A stretch of DNA of 64,000 bases from Chloroflexota bacterium. GTDB lineage: Bacteria > Chloroflexota > Limnocylindria > QHBO01. Where the stretch lies: the NCBI GenBank assembly GCA_040902225.1, contig JBBDXT010000004.1, positions 640,965 to 704,964 of the forward strand, in the 5' to 3' direction. Both the position numbers and the translations under genes were made by a program. Positions 43,126 through 51,943 of the stretch are shown here, piece by piece. The notes beneath the pieces were generated by a model, which made no database searches, had not been told where the DNA came from, and saw only the letters and a program-made list of their open reading frames with translations. Position 1 is the stretch's first letter, and each line of letters begins with the position of its first letter.

Positions 43126-44394
43126 ATGGCCGCCCACATTCTCGATGAGCTCGACTGGCGTGGTGCCATTGCCCACAGCACCGACCCGGATGCCCTGCGG
43201 GCCGCCCTCGCCGCAGGCCCGGTGACGTTCTACTGCGGCTTCGATCCCACGGCCCCGAGCCTTCATTTCGGCAACCTTGTGCAGCTGATCACGATGCGGC
43301 GACTGCAGCTGGCCGGCCACGACCCGATCGCGGTGGTCGGCGGGGCAACCGGGCTCATCGGCGACCCAAGCGGACGATCGGTCGAGCGCAGCCTGAACGA
43401 GGCCGACGTGGTCGCCGACTGGGTCGAACGGATCCGGGCCCAGGTCGAGCGATACCTAGAGTTCGGTGGATCCCACGCGGCGCGCCTCGTCAACAACCTG
43501 GATTGGACCTCGTCGGTATCGGCACTGGATTTCCTCCGGGATGTCGGGAAGCACTTCAGTGTCAATCGGATGCTCGACAAGGAATCGGTAAAGGCCCGAC
43601 TCGATGGGCCGGGGATCAGCTTCACGGAGTTCAGCTACCAGATCCTGCAGGCATTCGACTACCTGGAGTTGCATCGCCGTTACGGCTGTCGCCTGCAGAC
43701 GGGTGGCAGCGACCAGTGGGGCAACCTCACCGCCGGCGTCGACCTCATCCGTCGCGTGGCCGGCCACACCGTGCACGCCATGGCGACGCCACTCATCACC
43801 AAGTCGGACGGGACGAAGTACGGCAAGACCGCCGATGGCACGCTCTGGCTCGATCCGACGCTGACGAGCCCGTATGCCTTCTACCAGTACTTCCTGAACA
43901 CGGACGATGCCGACATCGGCGCGCTGCTGCGGATCTTCAGCTTCCGGTCCCGTGAGGAGATCGAGGCGCTCGAGGAGACAACCGCGCAGCAGCCCGAGGC
44001 GCGCGCCGCCCAGCAGTCACTGGCATCCGAGCTGACCGCGCTCGTGCACGGCCCCGATGCTGCCTCCCAGGCCGCTTCCGCCAGCGCGGCTCTCTTCGGG
44101 CGCGGCGAACTAGTCGAGCTCGACGCGGAGACGCTGGCGACTGCCGTGGCCGAGCTGCCCCACGCGGAGGTGAGTGGCCCGATGCCGACCATCGTCGAGC
44201 TGCTGGTGGCCGCAGGCCTGGCCGACAGTCGAACAGCCGCCCGGCGGACGGTGGCTGACGGTGGCGCCTATCTGAACAACCGGCGCGTCAGCGATCCGGA
44301 GATGGTGCCGAGCGACGGAGACCTCCTCCACCGACGCTGGCTGGTCCTGCGTCGCGGGAAGCGCAGCCTGGCCGCCATCGAGCGGGTCGCCTGA
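43126..44394 (+). CDS. tyrS: Tyrosyl-tRNA synthetase
   Basis: A 422-residue class I synthetase of the TyrRS bacterial (TyrS) type. [15 protein letters not shown] carries the HIGH-like motif, [13 protein letters not shown] binds tyrosine, and [11 protein letters not shown] is the KMSKS loop. The C-terminal S4-like domain ([21 protein letters not shown]-type) binds tRNA. ATG 43126 is supported by the TATACT element; the frame upstream to 42991 overlaps the PBP gene and is spurious. Confidence 0.97.
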   Translation: MAAHILDELDWRGAIAHSTDPDALRAALAAGPVTFYCGFDPTAPSLHFGNLVQLITMRRLQLAGHDPIAVVGGATGLIGDPSGRSVERSLNEADVVADWVERIRAQVERYLEFGGSHAARLVNNLDWTSSVSALDFLRDVGKHFSVNRMLDKESVKARLDGPGISFTEFSYQILQAFDYLELHRRYGCRLQTGGSDQWGNLTAGVDLIRRVAGHTVHAMATPLITKSDGTKYGKTADGTLWLDPTLTSPYAFYQYFLNTDDADIGALLRIFSFRSREEIEALEETTAQQPEARAAQQSLASELTALVHGPDAASQAASASAALFGRGELVELDAETLATAVAELPHAEVSGPMPTIVELLVAAGLADSRTAARRTVADGGAYLNNRRVSDPEMVPSDGDLLHRRWLVLRRGKRSLAAIERVA

Positions 44395-44401
44395 CGGGAG
44401 G

Positions 44402-46477
44402 TCAGTGCTTCTCGCCAGCGCCCACCTTGGCTTGGTGGTCGGCGATGACTCGGTCGGAGATGGTGCTCGGCACCTCTGCGTAGTGGTCGAGCTTCCAGTT
44501 GAACCGTCCGCGGCCCTGCGTGATGCTGCGCAGCTCAGTTGCGTAATGGAACATCTCCGCCTGAGGCACCTGCGCATGGAGGTGCTGCATCCCATCCGAT
44601 GAGTCCATGCCCAGGACGTGCCCGCGCTTGGCGGTGATCTGCCCCATCACATCGCCCATGTAGGCATCCGGGACGATCACCTCAATCTCCAGGATCGGCT
44701 CCAGCAGGGTCGGATCAGCCTCCGGGAATGCCCGCTTCAGGGCCTGGCTGGCGGCCACCTTGAAGGCCATCTCGGAGCTGTCGACGGTGTGATAGCTGCC
44801 ATCCACCAACCGGGCTCGCAGGTCCACGACCGGATACCCGGCCAGCACCCCCTCGGCCAGGGTTTCGCGCAGCCCCTTCTCGACGGCGGGGATGTACTGC
44901 CTGGGGACCACGCCGCCGACGATCTTGTCACCGAACTCGAATCCCGACCCGGATGGCAACGGCTCGAACTCGATCACCACGTGCCCGAACTGCCCATGGC
45001 CCCCGGTCTGGCGCTTGAAGCGGTTGTCGACCTTGGCTGGCCTGCGAATCGTCTCCCGATACGGCACGCGCGGGCTGCCAGTGCGAACCGATGCTCCGAA
45101 CTTGCGCTTCAGACGCTCGACCAGGACATCCACGTGGGCGTCGCCCATCGCCGTCAGGATCGTCTCGCCGGTGCCCTCCTCGCGGTGCACGCGGGCGCAC
45201 GGCTCCTCCTCAAGCATGCGCGACAGCGCCTGTCCCAGCTTGTCCAGGTCCGCCTTGCTCTCCGGCTCGATGCTGACCTGCAGGCTCGGCGACGGGAACT
45301 CGAGCGGCGGCAGGCTCACCGCCTGGGCGCGGTCTGCGACCAGCGTGTCGCCGATCTGCGTGCTCGCCAGCTTGGCGACCGCCACGATGTCGCCCGGACC
45401 AGCCTCCGGCATGTTCACCTGCTCCTTGCCGAGCAGCCCCAGGATGTTGCCGATCCGCTCCTCCGCCTTGCGGGTAGCGTTCCAGAGGTGACCCTGGGCG
45501 CGGAGCGTGCCGGCGACGATGCGGAAGTAGGTGAGTCGCCCGACGAAGGGGTCGGCCGTTGTCTTGAAGACCTGCGCCACGAAGGGCGCCGCCGGGTCAG
45601 GCTCGATCTGCTTGCCGTCGCTGGTGGTGCGCGCACCGACCTCGGCAGCCGACGGGATGTGCTTGGCGATCATGGTCGCCAGCTCGCGGACGCCGATGTT
45701 CTTCAGCGCACTGCCCACGAAGACCGGAACCACGCTTCCCTCGCGCGTCCCCTTGTGCACGGCCGTCTCGATCTCCTCGTCGCTGATCGACTCGCCGTCG
45801 AGGTAACGGGTCATCAGCTCATCGCTCGCCTCGGCGGCCGCCTCCACCAGGGCTTCGCGGCGCGCCTCCTCGCCGGCTCGCATGTCGTCCGGGATGGGCG
45901 CTTCACTGGGCTTGCCGCCCTCGTACACGTTGGCGTGCTGCTCGATGACGTCGATGTAGCCGCGGAACGAGTCGGCGGAGCCGATCGGCAGGTAGACGGG
46001 CGCGATCTTGGGGCCGAACTTCGTCTTCAGGCCGTCGAGCACGGCATCGTAGTTGGCGTTCTCGCGGTCCATCTTGTTGACGAAGATGAAGCGCGGCAAC
46101 TTGCGCTCCTCGGCCAGCCGCCACACCTCCTCCGTGCCGACCTCGACCCCGGCCGATGCATCGACCACCAGGATCGCGGCATCGACCGCGGCGAGCGCCT
46201 CGATCACATCGGCCTGAAAGTCGGCGTAGCCGGGGGTGTCGACCAGGGTGATGCGCGCCCCATCGGCCTCGAGCGTCCCCATTGCCAGGTTGATGCTCTG
46301 TCGCCGCTTCTGCTCGTCCGGGTCGTGGTCGAGCGCAGCGGACCCGGCGTCCACGCTGCCCAGTCGCGCAATGGCGCCGGCGTCGAAGAGCATCGCTTCG
46401 GCAAGGCTCGTCTTTCCGGCGCCACCGTGGGAGATGAGGGCCACGTTCCGAATCAGGTCGGGGCTGGTCGGCTTCAT
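44402..46477 (-). CDS. Elongation factor G-like GTPase (EF-G2 type)
   Basis: A 691-residue five-domain EF-G homologue. The P-loop is SHGGAGKTSL in place of the AHIDAGKTT of canonical EF-G, which marks the EF-G-like second paralogue group found in Actinobacteria, Thermus and others. G3 is DTPGYADF, G4 VNKMDRE. Domain IV motif (RRPAKVDNRFKRQTGGHGQFGHV) is retained. Its role is not known; it is not the translocase encoded beside tufA. ATG 46477 follows AAGGAG at five bases; the frame open to 46594 is a non-coding extension. Convergent with tyrS. Confidence 0.93.
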   Translation of the reverse strand: MKPTSPDLIRNVALISHGGAGKTSLAEAMLFDAGAIARLGSVDAGSAALDHDPDEQKRRQSINLAMGTLEADGARITLVDTPGYADFQADVIEALAAVDAAILVVDASAGVEVGTEEVWRLAEERKLPRFIFVNKMDRENANYDAVLDGLKTKFGPKIAPVYLPIGSADSFRGYIDVIEQHANVYEGGKPSEAPIPDDMRAGEEARREALVEAAAEASDELMTRYLDGESISDEEIETAVHKGTREGSVVPVFVGSALKNIGVRELATMIAKHIPSAAEVGARTTSDGKQIEPDPAAPFVAQVFKTTADPFVGRLTYFRIVAGTLRAQGHLWNATRKAEERIGNILGLLGKEQVNMPEAGPGDIVAVAKLASTQIGDTLVADRAQAVSLPPLEFPSPSLQVSIEPESKADLDKLGQALSRMLEEEPCARVHREEGTGETILTAMGDAHVDVLVERLKRKFGASVRTGSPRVPYRETIRRPAKVDNRFKRQTGGHGQFGHVVIEFEPLPSGSGFEFGDKIVGGVVPRQYIPAVEKGLRETLAEGVLAGYPVVDLRARLVDGSYHTVDSSEMAFKVAASQALKRAFPEADPTLLEPILEIEVIVPDAYMGDVMGQITAKRGHVLGMDSSDGMQHLHAQVPQAEMFHYATELRSITQGRGRFNWKLDHYAEVPSTISDRVIADHQAKVGAGEKH

Positions 46478-46555
46478 CGGTGCTCCTTGTGCGCGGGTCG
46501 CAGCAGCCGAGGCCGATTCCGCCTCGGGCGAAACGTCAAGCCGGGAGTGGGGCCA

Positions 46556-46561
46556 ATTATA
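46556..46561 (-). promoter_or_regulatory. -10 element TATAAT for the EF-G-like gene
   Basis: A perfect consensus TATAAT on the minus strand, 78 bases before ATG 46477, without a recognisable -35. It implies a ~70-base leader. Confidence 0.5.
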
Positions 46562-46597
46562 CGGAGCGGGCGCGGAATGGCGGCATCCGCTCACCGG

Positions 46598-47248
46598 TCA
46601 GCGGCGCCGCAGCTCGATCCCCAGCCAGATGTAGAAGAGCGGGCTCAGGACGAGTCCAGTGGCCGCGGCCGGAATGGCGACCAGCAGGTTGGTCGGCGTC
46701 AGGATGATGAGGCGCCCCAGGTACACCACGATGAGCAGGGCGCCAACCGTCATTCCCAGAGCTGTCAGGGTGCTCGGCAGCGTCCTGCTACGGCGAGACT
46801 GCCACGCCAGGACGAGGAGGCCGAGCCCGCTGATCCCGAAGGTGAGGAGCCCGCGCGGGTCGATCCCGCTCGGCAGCTCCGCCTCGGCCAGGACGTCCGC
46901 GACGGGAGGGTGTACGGCATTCGCCAGGTCGTAGCCGCCGTGCACCATCGCCCCGGTCGCTCCCACGGCGACCAACATCAGGCCCAGGAGCCCCACGGCT
47001 GCCGCGCTGTCGAGCAGCCGGCGGTAGAGGGCCACCAGCACGAGGACCGAGAGGAACCCGCCGGCCATCAATGCGATCGAGGCGACCGTCAGGCCGAGCT
47101 TCGGGGCCCAGCCTGCCACCACGCCACCCAGGAACGCGACCGAGTAGACGATTCCGCCGATCCCAGCGGCGATGGCGCCGGTCCCGGCGACGCGTTCGTA
47201 GGCGGCCGCTGCATCATGAGTCGAATCGGAAGACATCGAGGTCAGCAT
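46598..47248 (-). CDS. Six-helix membrane protein of unknown function
   Basis: A 216-residue hydrophobic protein with about six membrane segments. The segments are short and separated by small loops, one of which (about 110-130) holds HPPVADVLAEAE. No motif is recognised. ATG 47236 is an equally good start. It follows the DUF-like gene at 47288-47770 on the same strand by 39 bases, so an operon is possible. Confidence 0.7.
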   Translation of the reverse strand: MLTSMSSDSTHDAAAAYERVAGTGAIAAGIGGIVYSVAFLGGVVAGWAPKLGLTVASIALMAGGFLSVLVLVALYRRLLDSAAAVGLLGLMLVAVGATGAMVHGGYDLANAVHPPVADVLAEAELPSGIDPRGLLTFGISGLGLLVLAWQSRRSRTLPSTLTALGMTVGALLIVVYLGRLIILTPTNLLVAIPAAATGLVLSPLFYIWLGIELRRR

Positions 47249-47287
47249 GCCACGGGCCTGCGGCGGCCGACAAGACCCAATGCCTGG

Positions 47288-47770
47288 CTAGCCAGTCTTC
47301 GCCTGGTAGCTGGCCAGCAGCCACGCTGGCTCGCGGTCGTCGAAGCGACCGAAGACCCACTCCGGCCCGAAGGTGGCCGGCAGGTCGAGCGAGGTTCCGA
47401 CAGTCTGGAAGTGGTGCACCACCTCGGCACCCGCGGCGATGGCAGCGTCGCGATCGTTGGGCAGCAGGCGAAGGGCGTATTGCGTGCCCACCGCTGCCGC
47501 CAGGATGGCTCCGCCAGGATGGACGAGCGCGGGGCCGTCGAAGACGAGCCAGCGTGTGTCGGCCGGGAGCACCTGGTTGAGGTCCTCCCAGAGCCGATCC
47601 ACGACCTTGGGATGCGTGCCCAGGTGCCGCCGGTCGACCTCTGGCGGTGGTGGGCCGAAGGTCGCCTCGGCCGCAGGACGGCCGTGCGCCAGGTAACCCA
47701 GCGCCCCGGCGTTCTCGTCCCGGTCGAGGAGCGGCACCATCGGCCCATGGTAGGGAGGCCACCACGGCAT
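47288..47770 (-). CDS. Conserved-looking hypothetical protein
   Basis: A 160-residue protein with no family I can name. It has patches that look structured and conserved: FGPPPPEVDRRHLGTHPKVVDRLWEDLNQVLP, WLVFDGPALVHPGGAILAAA, and a C-terminal FGRFDDREPAWLLASYQAK. Likely cytosolic. ATG 47770 is chosen; the frame extends to 47833 across the divergent yebC start. It is divergent from yebC with the two starts 39 bases apart. Confidence 0.6.
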   Translation of the reverse strand: MPWWPPYHGPMVPLLDRDENAGALGYLAHGRPAAEATFGPPPPEVDRRHLGTHPKVVDRLWEDLNQVLPADTRWLVFDGPALVHPGGAILAAAVGTQYALRLLPNDRDAAIAAGAEVVHHFQTVGTSLDLPATFGPEWVFGRFDDREPAWLLASYQAKTG

Positions 47771-47773
47771 TGC

Positions 47774-47779
47774 TACAAT
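47774..47779 (+). promoter_or_regulatory. -10 element TACAAT for yebC
   Basis: GCTACAAT lies 29 bases before TTG 47809; a GGAGG site (47799-47803) follows in the leader. Confidence 0.5.
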
Positions 47780-47808
47780 CGGGGCTCCCACAGCGACCGG
47801 AGGCCCGA

Positions 47809-48567
47809 TTGTCCGGCCACAGCAAATGGTCACAGATCAAGCGGCAAAAGGGCGTCAACGACGCCAGGCGCGGCGCGCTCTTCACCAAGCTGACTCGCGA
47901 GATCATCACTGCCGCGCGGCATGGTGGTGGCGACGTCGACGGCAACTACCGGTTGCGGATGGCCGTCGACAAGGCGCGCGACAACAGTATGCCGACGGAG
48001 AACATCAAGCGTGCCATCGAGCGAGCGACCGGCGCGGGCGCCGATGCGGTGCAGTACGAGGAGATCACCTACGAGGGCCTCGGGCCGGCGAACGTGGCGG
48101 TGATCGTGGCCGTGATGACCGACAACCGGAATCGCACCGCCTCCGAGGTCCGCAGCATCTTCACCAAGGTCGGGGGCTCGCTGACTCCCGTCGCGTGGCA
48201 GTTCGAGCAGCGCGGGCTGCTGAGCATCCCGCTGAAGGGGAACGACCCCGACGAGGTGACGCTGGCCGCCATCGACGCGGGCGCCACCGACGTCGACACG
48301 CCCGAGGGCGGTGTCATCCTGGTCATGACCCAGCCTGCCGATCTCGAGCGGGTGCGATCGTCGCTCGCCGCCGCGGGCTACCCCGCGACCTCGGCCGAAG
48401 TGTCGATGGAGCCGACCACCAAGGTCGAGATCTCCGATGAGAAGGCGGCACGCCAGGTCCTGGGCTTCGTGGAGCGCCTCGAGGAGCTGGAGGACGTGCA
48501 GAACGTCTACGCCAACTTCGACCTGCCTGATGCGCTGATGGAGCAGCTGGAGGCATCGGTCGCCTGA
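47809..48567 (+). CDS. yebC: YebC/PmpR family protein, TTG start
   Basis: A 252-residue protein of the three-domain YebC fold. SGHSKWSQIKRQKGVNDARRGALFTKL is the invariant opening, EEITYEGLGPANVAVIV the middle and YANFDLPD the C-terminal block. YebC proteins act as transcriptional regulators or, in recent work, help ribosomes at difficult proline stretches. The Met is encoded by TTG 47809 with GGAGG six bases upstream. It precedes ruvCA as in many bacteria. Confidence 0.96.
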   Translation: MSGHSKWSQIKRQKGVNDARRGALFTKLTREIITAARHGGGDVDGNYRLRMAVDKARDNSMPTENIKRAIERATGAGADAVQYEEITYEGLGPANVAVIVAVMTDNRNRTASEVRSIFTKVGGSLTPVAWQFEQRGLLSIPLKGNDPDEVTLAAIDAGATDVDTPEGGVILVMTQPADLERVRSSLAAAGYPATSAEVSMEPTTKVEISDEKAARQVLGFVERLEELEDVQNVYANFDLPDALMEQLEASVA

Positions 48568-48580
48568 TCCCGCGCGACGC

Positions 48581-48586
48581 TACGAT
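48581..48586 (+). promoter_or_regulatory. -10 element TACGAT for ruvC
   Basis: GCTACGAT ends 6 bases before GTG 48593, in the same 14-base string found before msrB (4131-4144). Confidence 0.6.
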
Positions 48587-48592
48587 GCTGCG

Positions 48593-49090
48593 GTGATCGC
48601 GCTCGGCATCGACCCAGGCACGGCCCGCTGCGGATTCGGGGTGGTGGCGCTGGACGACGGTCGCCTGCGACTGATCGACGCCGGGGTGATCCGCACCGAG
48701 AGCGCTGAGACCGATGCGGACCGCCTCCACGCCCTCCACAACGCGCTCACGCAGCTGCTGACCCTGCACCAGCCGCACCGAGTCGCCGTCGAGCGGCTCT
48801 TCTTCCAGCGCAACGTGCAGACCGCCATGGCCGTCGGGCAGGCGAGGGGTGTTGCCCTGCTCGCCGCGGCCGAAGCCGGGCTGCTGGTCGACGAGCCGAC
48901 GCCGAACGAGGTGAAGCAGGCGGTCTGCGGCAACGGGGCGGCTGACAAGGCCCAGGTGGCGGCCATGGTGGCTCGCCTGCTGGGGATCGCCCTCGACGGG
49001 GTGCCTGACGACGCAACCGATGCGCTGGCGGTGGCGATCGGCTGCGCATATCGGGGCGCCTCGACCGCCCGCCTCGCCGTGATCCGATGA
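48593..49090 (+). CDS. ruvC: Holliday junction endonuclease RuvC
   Basis: Resolves Holliday junctions in a complex with RuvAB. The 165-residue protein has the first catalytic Asp in ALGIDPGTARCGFGV, Glu in VAVERLFFQRN and the C-terminal DATDALAVAIGCA with two Asp. GTG start directly behind a leaderless -10 element. It overlaps ruvA by ATGA. Confidence 0.97.
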   Translation: MIALGIDPGTARCGFGVVALDDGRLRLIDAGVIRTESAETDADRLHALHNALTQLLTLHQPHRVAVERLFFQRNVQTAMAVGQARGVALLAAAEAGLLVDEPTPNEVKQAVCGNGAADKAQVAAMVARLLGIALDGVPDDATDALAVAIGCAYRGASTARLAVIR

Positions 49091-49662
49091 TCGGCTCCCT
49101 GCGCGGGCCGGTCACGCACGTCGGCCAGGAGTTCGTCCTGGTCGAGCTGGGCGGCGTCGGCTATCGGGTCGTCGCCGGTCCTTCGCTGCTCGCCCGCCTG
49201 CGGCTGGGGAGCGAGGCGCGCATCTTCGTCCACCACCTCGTGCGCGAGGATCAGCAGGCGCTCTTCGGCTTCGCCTCGCCGGAGGAGCTCGCCTTCTTCG
49301 AGCTGCTGATGACCGTGACCGGGGTTGGTCCACGGCTTGCACTCGCCATCACCAGCGCCCATGCGGTGACCAAGCTCCAGCTGGCCATCGTCACCGATGA
49401 CGCGGACCTGCTGACCTCGGTGAGTGGAGTGGGACGCAAGACAGCTCTTCGCATCATCCTGGAGCTGAAGGAGAAGATCCACGCCGCGGGGATCGCTGCC
49501 GGCGGGGGAGCGAGCACGGACTCAGACGTGGTCGCCGCCCTCGAATCGCTGGGCTATACCGCTTCGGAGGCGCGCCGCGCCGCCGGGGCGGTGGCCGGAA
49601 GCGAGGACGGCCTCGACCTGCGCATTAAGGCAGCTCTCCAGGAGCTGGCCAGGTCCCGATGA
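49087..49662 (+). CDS. ruvA: Holliday junction branch migration protein RuvA
   Basis: A 191-residue junction-binding protein. The OB fold (MIGSLRGPVTHVGQEFVLVELGGVGYRV) is followed by two helix-hairpin-helix motifs (VTGVGPRLALAI and VSGVGRKTALRI) and the mobile C-terminal domain III that contacts RuvB. Coupled to ruvC (ATGA) and to the CoA-binding gene (ATGA). The partner ruvB is 12.6 kb away, not adjacent. Confidence 0.97.
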   Translation: MIGSLRGPVTHVGQEFVLVELGGVGYRVVAGPSLLARLRLGSEARIFVHHLVREDQQALFGFASPEELAFFELLMTVTGVGPRLALAITSAHAVTKLQLAIVTDDADLLTSVSGVGRKTALRIILELKEKIHAAGIAAGGGASTDSDVVAALESLGYTASEARRAAGAVAGSEDGLDLRIKAALQELARSR

Positions 49663-50105
49663 CGCTCGATCTGGGGCGCTGGCGCGACCCCGCCGTTGCG
49701 GCCCGCATCCTGACCGAATTCCACGTCTGGGCGGTCGTGGGCGCATCGCCCGATCCGGAGCGGGCCAGCCACGGCGTCACGCGCTCGCTGCTGCGCTTCG
49801 GATACGAGGTGATCCCGATCTACCCACGCAAGACGACGATCCATGGCCTCGCCACGATGCCGGACCTGCGCACCGCGGCGGCGGAACGGCCGACCGACAG
49901 CCCGATCGAGGTGGTTGACATCTTCCGCGCCTCGCACCGTGCGGGAGCGCACGTCAACGAGGCGATCGAGATTGGCGCAAAGGCGGTCTGGCTGCAGCTG
50001 GGGGTCTGGGACGAGGAAGCCGCCGAGCGGGCGGATGCGGCGGGACTGCTGGTCGTGATGGACCGTTGCCCCGCGATCGACTATCCGCAGCTGGGGCTGC
50101 GCTGA
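49659..50105 (+). CDS. CoA-binding (YccU-like) protein
   Basis: A 148-residue single Rossmann domain of the CoA_binding_2 family. WAVVGASPDPERASHGVTRSLLRFGYEVIPIYPRK binds CoA, and IEVVDIFRASHRAGAHVNEAIEIGAKAVWLQLGVWDEEAAERA is the second half, ending in MDRCPAIDY. These proteins bind CoA or palmitoyl-CoA, with unknown downstream role. Coupled to ruvA by ATGA. Confidence 0.92.
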   Translation: MTLDLGRWRDPAVAARILTEFHVWAVVGASPDPERASHGVTRSLLRFGYEVIPIYPRKTTIHGLATMPDLRTAAAERPTDSPIEVVDIFRASHRAGAHVNEAIEIGAKAVWLQLGVWDEEAAERADAAGLLVVMDRCPAIDYPQLGLR

Positions 50106-50112
50106 GGGGACG

Positions 50113-51042
50113 TCACGCCTCTCGGCGCAGGACCAGCCCGATCTTGCCGAACGGAGGACGGGGGTCGGCATAGGTCTTGACCCGCGGGTCGGCCCCGCTC
50201 TGCACGCCGGGATCCCAGAGCCGGTTGGTCGCCTCGAAGCTCACCTCGGCCAGCTGCGGCCAGCGTTCCAGCATGCGGCCCCCGATCTCGTTGACGAGGT
50301 GCTGGATCGAGAGGCTGACGAACTGGTGGAAGACCGATGCCGCCAGGTCGGCGACCTGCTCGCCGGCCACATAGCGCGCGGCGTCGCCGCCCAGGGCGTC
50401 CCGCGGGTCCTCGTAGCGCCATCCGATGTCACTCCAGACATAGAGCGGCCGATCCGGGCGCTCGGGGAGCGTGGTGTGCTCGTCGCGCGCGAACTCGGCG
50501 AAGGCGCTGCCGGTGATCTTGATCAGCTGCAGGTCGGTGCGACCGCAGCGGTGGCCGGTGATGCGCACCCCGGCCTCGTGACGCTCCAGGTCGAGTGCTG
50601 CGGTGGAGCGGTCGTTGCGATCGCGGGCGAAGAGGACCTCGGACGCGGTGAATCCGTCGCCATCGTCGGCCGGGACCAGGGCCGCCGGAAAGGGGAGCTC
50701 GCGGCCGTGCATCGTCAGCCGTTCCATGTCGGGGTACGTCGCCAGGAAGGCCGACCCGACGTCGTACAGCCAGCCCTCGAGGGTGGTCGCAGTCGACCCC
50801 AGCGACGCTGCGTGCATGAAGTTCTTCATCGTGTCGGTCGCCACCACGCGCCGGTTGTCGCCGCGCGCATAGGCGTCGAGGAACGCTGTGCCGCGCACGG
50901 TCACCTCGAGCTCGGCCGCCATCAGGATGTTCTCGCGGCCACCGAAGGGCGACTCGGGGATCCGTCTCACGCCTCGCAAGGGCGTGCCGTAGGTGCGGTA
51001 GACCTTCACGTCGGCCTTGCCGTAGTGGATGTCGTACTTCAT
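50113..51042 (-). CDS. pucL: Urate oxidase (factor-independent uricase)
   Basis: Converts urate and O2 to 5-hydroxyisourate. The 309-residue, cofactor-free T-fold protein has the catalytic Lys9 in HYGKADVKVYR, Thr-Asp in VVATDTMKNF, the FARDEHTTL segment, YVWSDIGWRY, and a Gln in SLSIQHLVNEIGG that contacts substrate. It has no peroxisomal-type end, as expected of bacteria. Last gene of uraH-uraD-pucL, overlapping uraD by ATGA. Convergent with the ruvCA operon. Confidence 0.96.
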   Translation of the reverse strand: MKYDIHYGKADVKVYRTYGTPLRGVRRIPESPFGGRENILMAAELEVTVRGTAFLDAYARGDNRRVVATDTMKNFMHAASLGSTATTLEGWLYDVGSAFLATYPDMERLTMHGRELPFPAALVPADDGDGFTASEVLFARDRNDRSTAALDLERHEAGVRITGHRCGRTDLQLIKITGSAFAEFARDEHTTLPERPDRPLYVWSDIGWRYEDPRDALGGDAARYVAGEQVADLAASVFHQFVSLSIQHLVNEIGGRMLERWPQLAEVSFEATNRLWDPGVQSGADPRVKTYADPRPPFGKIGLVLRREA

Positions 51043-51575
51043 CCGGCGTCGTCCTCGCGGTCCGGGTAGTCGCCGCGCAACTGGCCGAGGCGGTCCGCCG
51101 CGATGTCGATCACGTCGTCGAGACCGCGGCCCAGTTCTGCCGCACGATCGTTTCGCATCGCCGCCTCGATCAGGGGCCCGATCGCCGAGAGTGGTCGGCC
51201 GGCCACGAATACCACGTACCGAAAGCGGAAGCGTCCCTCGTAGACCTCGTTGAGCATCGCCAGCTCTTCGAGCATGGGCTGCGCATCCTCCTCCTCGGTC
51301 GACCCGTAGCCCTGTTCTTCGAACGATGCCCGTGAGACGGCGGCGGGATCGCTGCCGAGCGGCGGATGGGCATTGAGCAGCTCGATCTGATCCGCCTCGG
51401 GCATGGTTCGCGCCACTTCGCGGGCCGTCGCCAGGAACGCGCGATCGGAGTCGAATGGTCGAGCGGCCGCGAGGCGCTCGAGGAAGCCCCGAGCCCCTTC
51501 GAAGAGGGGAGCCACCTCATCGGCGAATGCGTCGGCCGAAAGGTCGTTGAGATCGGCGATCGAGAGATAGCCCAT
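51039..51575 (-). CDS. uraD: OHCU decarboxylase
   Basis: Turns 2-oxo-4-hydroxy-4-carboxy-5-ureidoimidazoline into (S)-allantoin. The 178-residue helical protein has the catalytic His70 in NAHPPLG, a following S-x-x-E-Q region (SRASFEEQGYG) and FRYVVFVAGR containing the conserved Arg. Length matches stand-alone UraD. The start overlaps the uraH stop (TGATG) and the stop overlaps pucL. Confidence 0.95.
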   Translation of the reverse strand: MGYLSIADLNDLSADAFADEVAPLFEGARGFLERLAAARPFDSDRAFLATAREVARTMPEADQIELLNAHPPLGSDPAAVSRASFEEQGYGSTEEEDAQPMLEELAMLNEVYEGRFRFRYVVFVAGRPLSAIGPLIEAAMRNDRAAELGRGLDDVIDIAADRLGQLRGDYPDREDDAG

Positions 51576-51928
51576 CAGGTGCCGCGGTAGGTCGAGATCC
51601 CGAAGGGCGACAGGAGGAGCGGCACGTGGTAGCTGCGCTCGGCGTCGTCGATCCGGATGCCGACCGCGAGATTCTCGAAGAAGTCGGCGTCCCGATCGAG
51701 CGTCGCCGCGTAGGCCGCCAGGTCGAAGACGAGCTGATAGTCGCCGACTTCGAGCTCGCCCGGCAGGAGCGAGGGGATCCGGCCATCGGCATCGGTCGCC
51801 AGCTCGGTGATCAGCTCCGGCCGACCATCCTGCTCGAGACGGAAGAGGGCCACCGGCAGCCCGGCAGCGGGAACGCCAAGCTCGAGGTCCAGGACATGAG
51901 TCGAGATGGTGGGACGGAGATCGGCCAC
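51575..51928 (-). CDS. uraH: 5-Hydroxyisourate hydrolase (transthyretin-like)
   Basis: A 117-residue transthyretin-related protein hydrolysing the uricase product to OHCU. The catalytic His11 lies in STHVLDLELGVPA, and the C-terminal YHVPLLLSPFGISTYRGT ends in YRGT in place of the usual YRGS. GTG 51928 has a GGAGG site at six bases. The open frame back to 52459 is antisense to the DUF3830 gene and not coding. First gene of the urate operon. Confidence 0.94.
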   Translation of the reverse strand: MADLRPTISTHVLDLELGVPAAGLPVALFRLEQDGRPELITELATDADGRIPSLLPGELEVGDYQLVFDLAAYAATLDRDADFFENLAVGIRIDDAERSYHVPLLLSPFGISTYRGT

Positions 51929-51931
51929 TGC

Positions 51932-51937
51932 TATCCT
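51932..51937 (+). promoter_or_regulatory. -10 element TATCCT for the DUF3830 gene, overlapping the uraH ribosome site
   Basis: GCTATCCT ends 6 bases before ATG 51944. On the other strand bases 51935-51939 are the GGAGG ribosome site of uraH, so one stretch serves both genes. Confidence 0.55.
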
Positions 51938-51943
51938 CCGCGC

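Noticed and set aside
44618-47893. 1091-codon plus-strand open frame
   Set aside because: It lies antisense to the EF-G-like gene, a membrane protein and another minus gene. Composition is His/Arg/Gln/Asp-rich with no recognisable domain.
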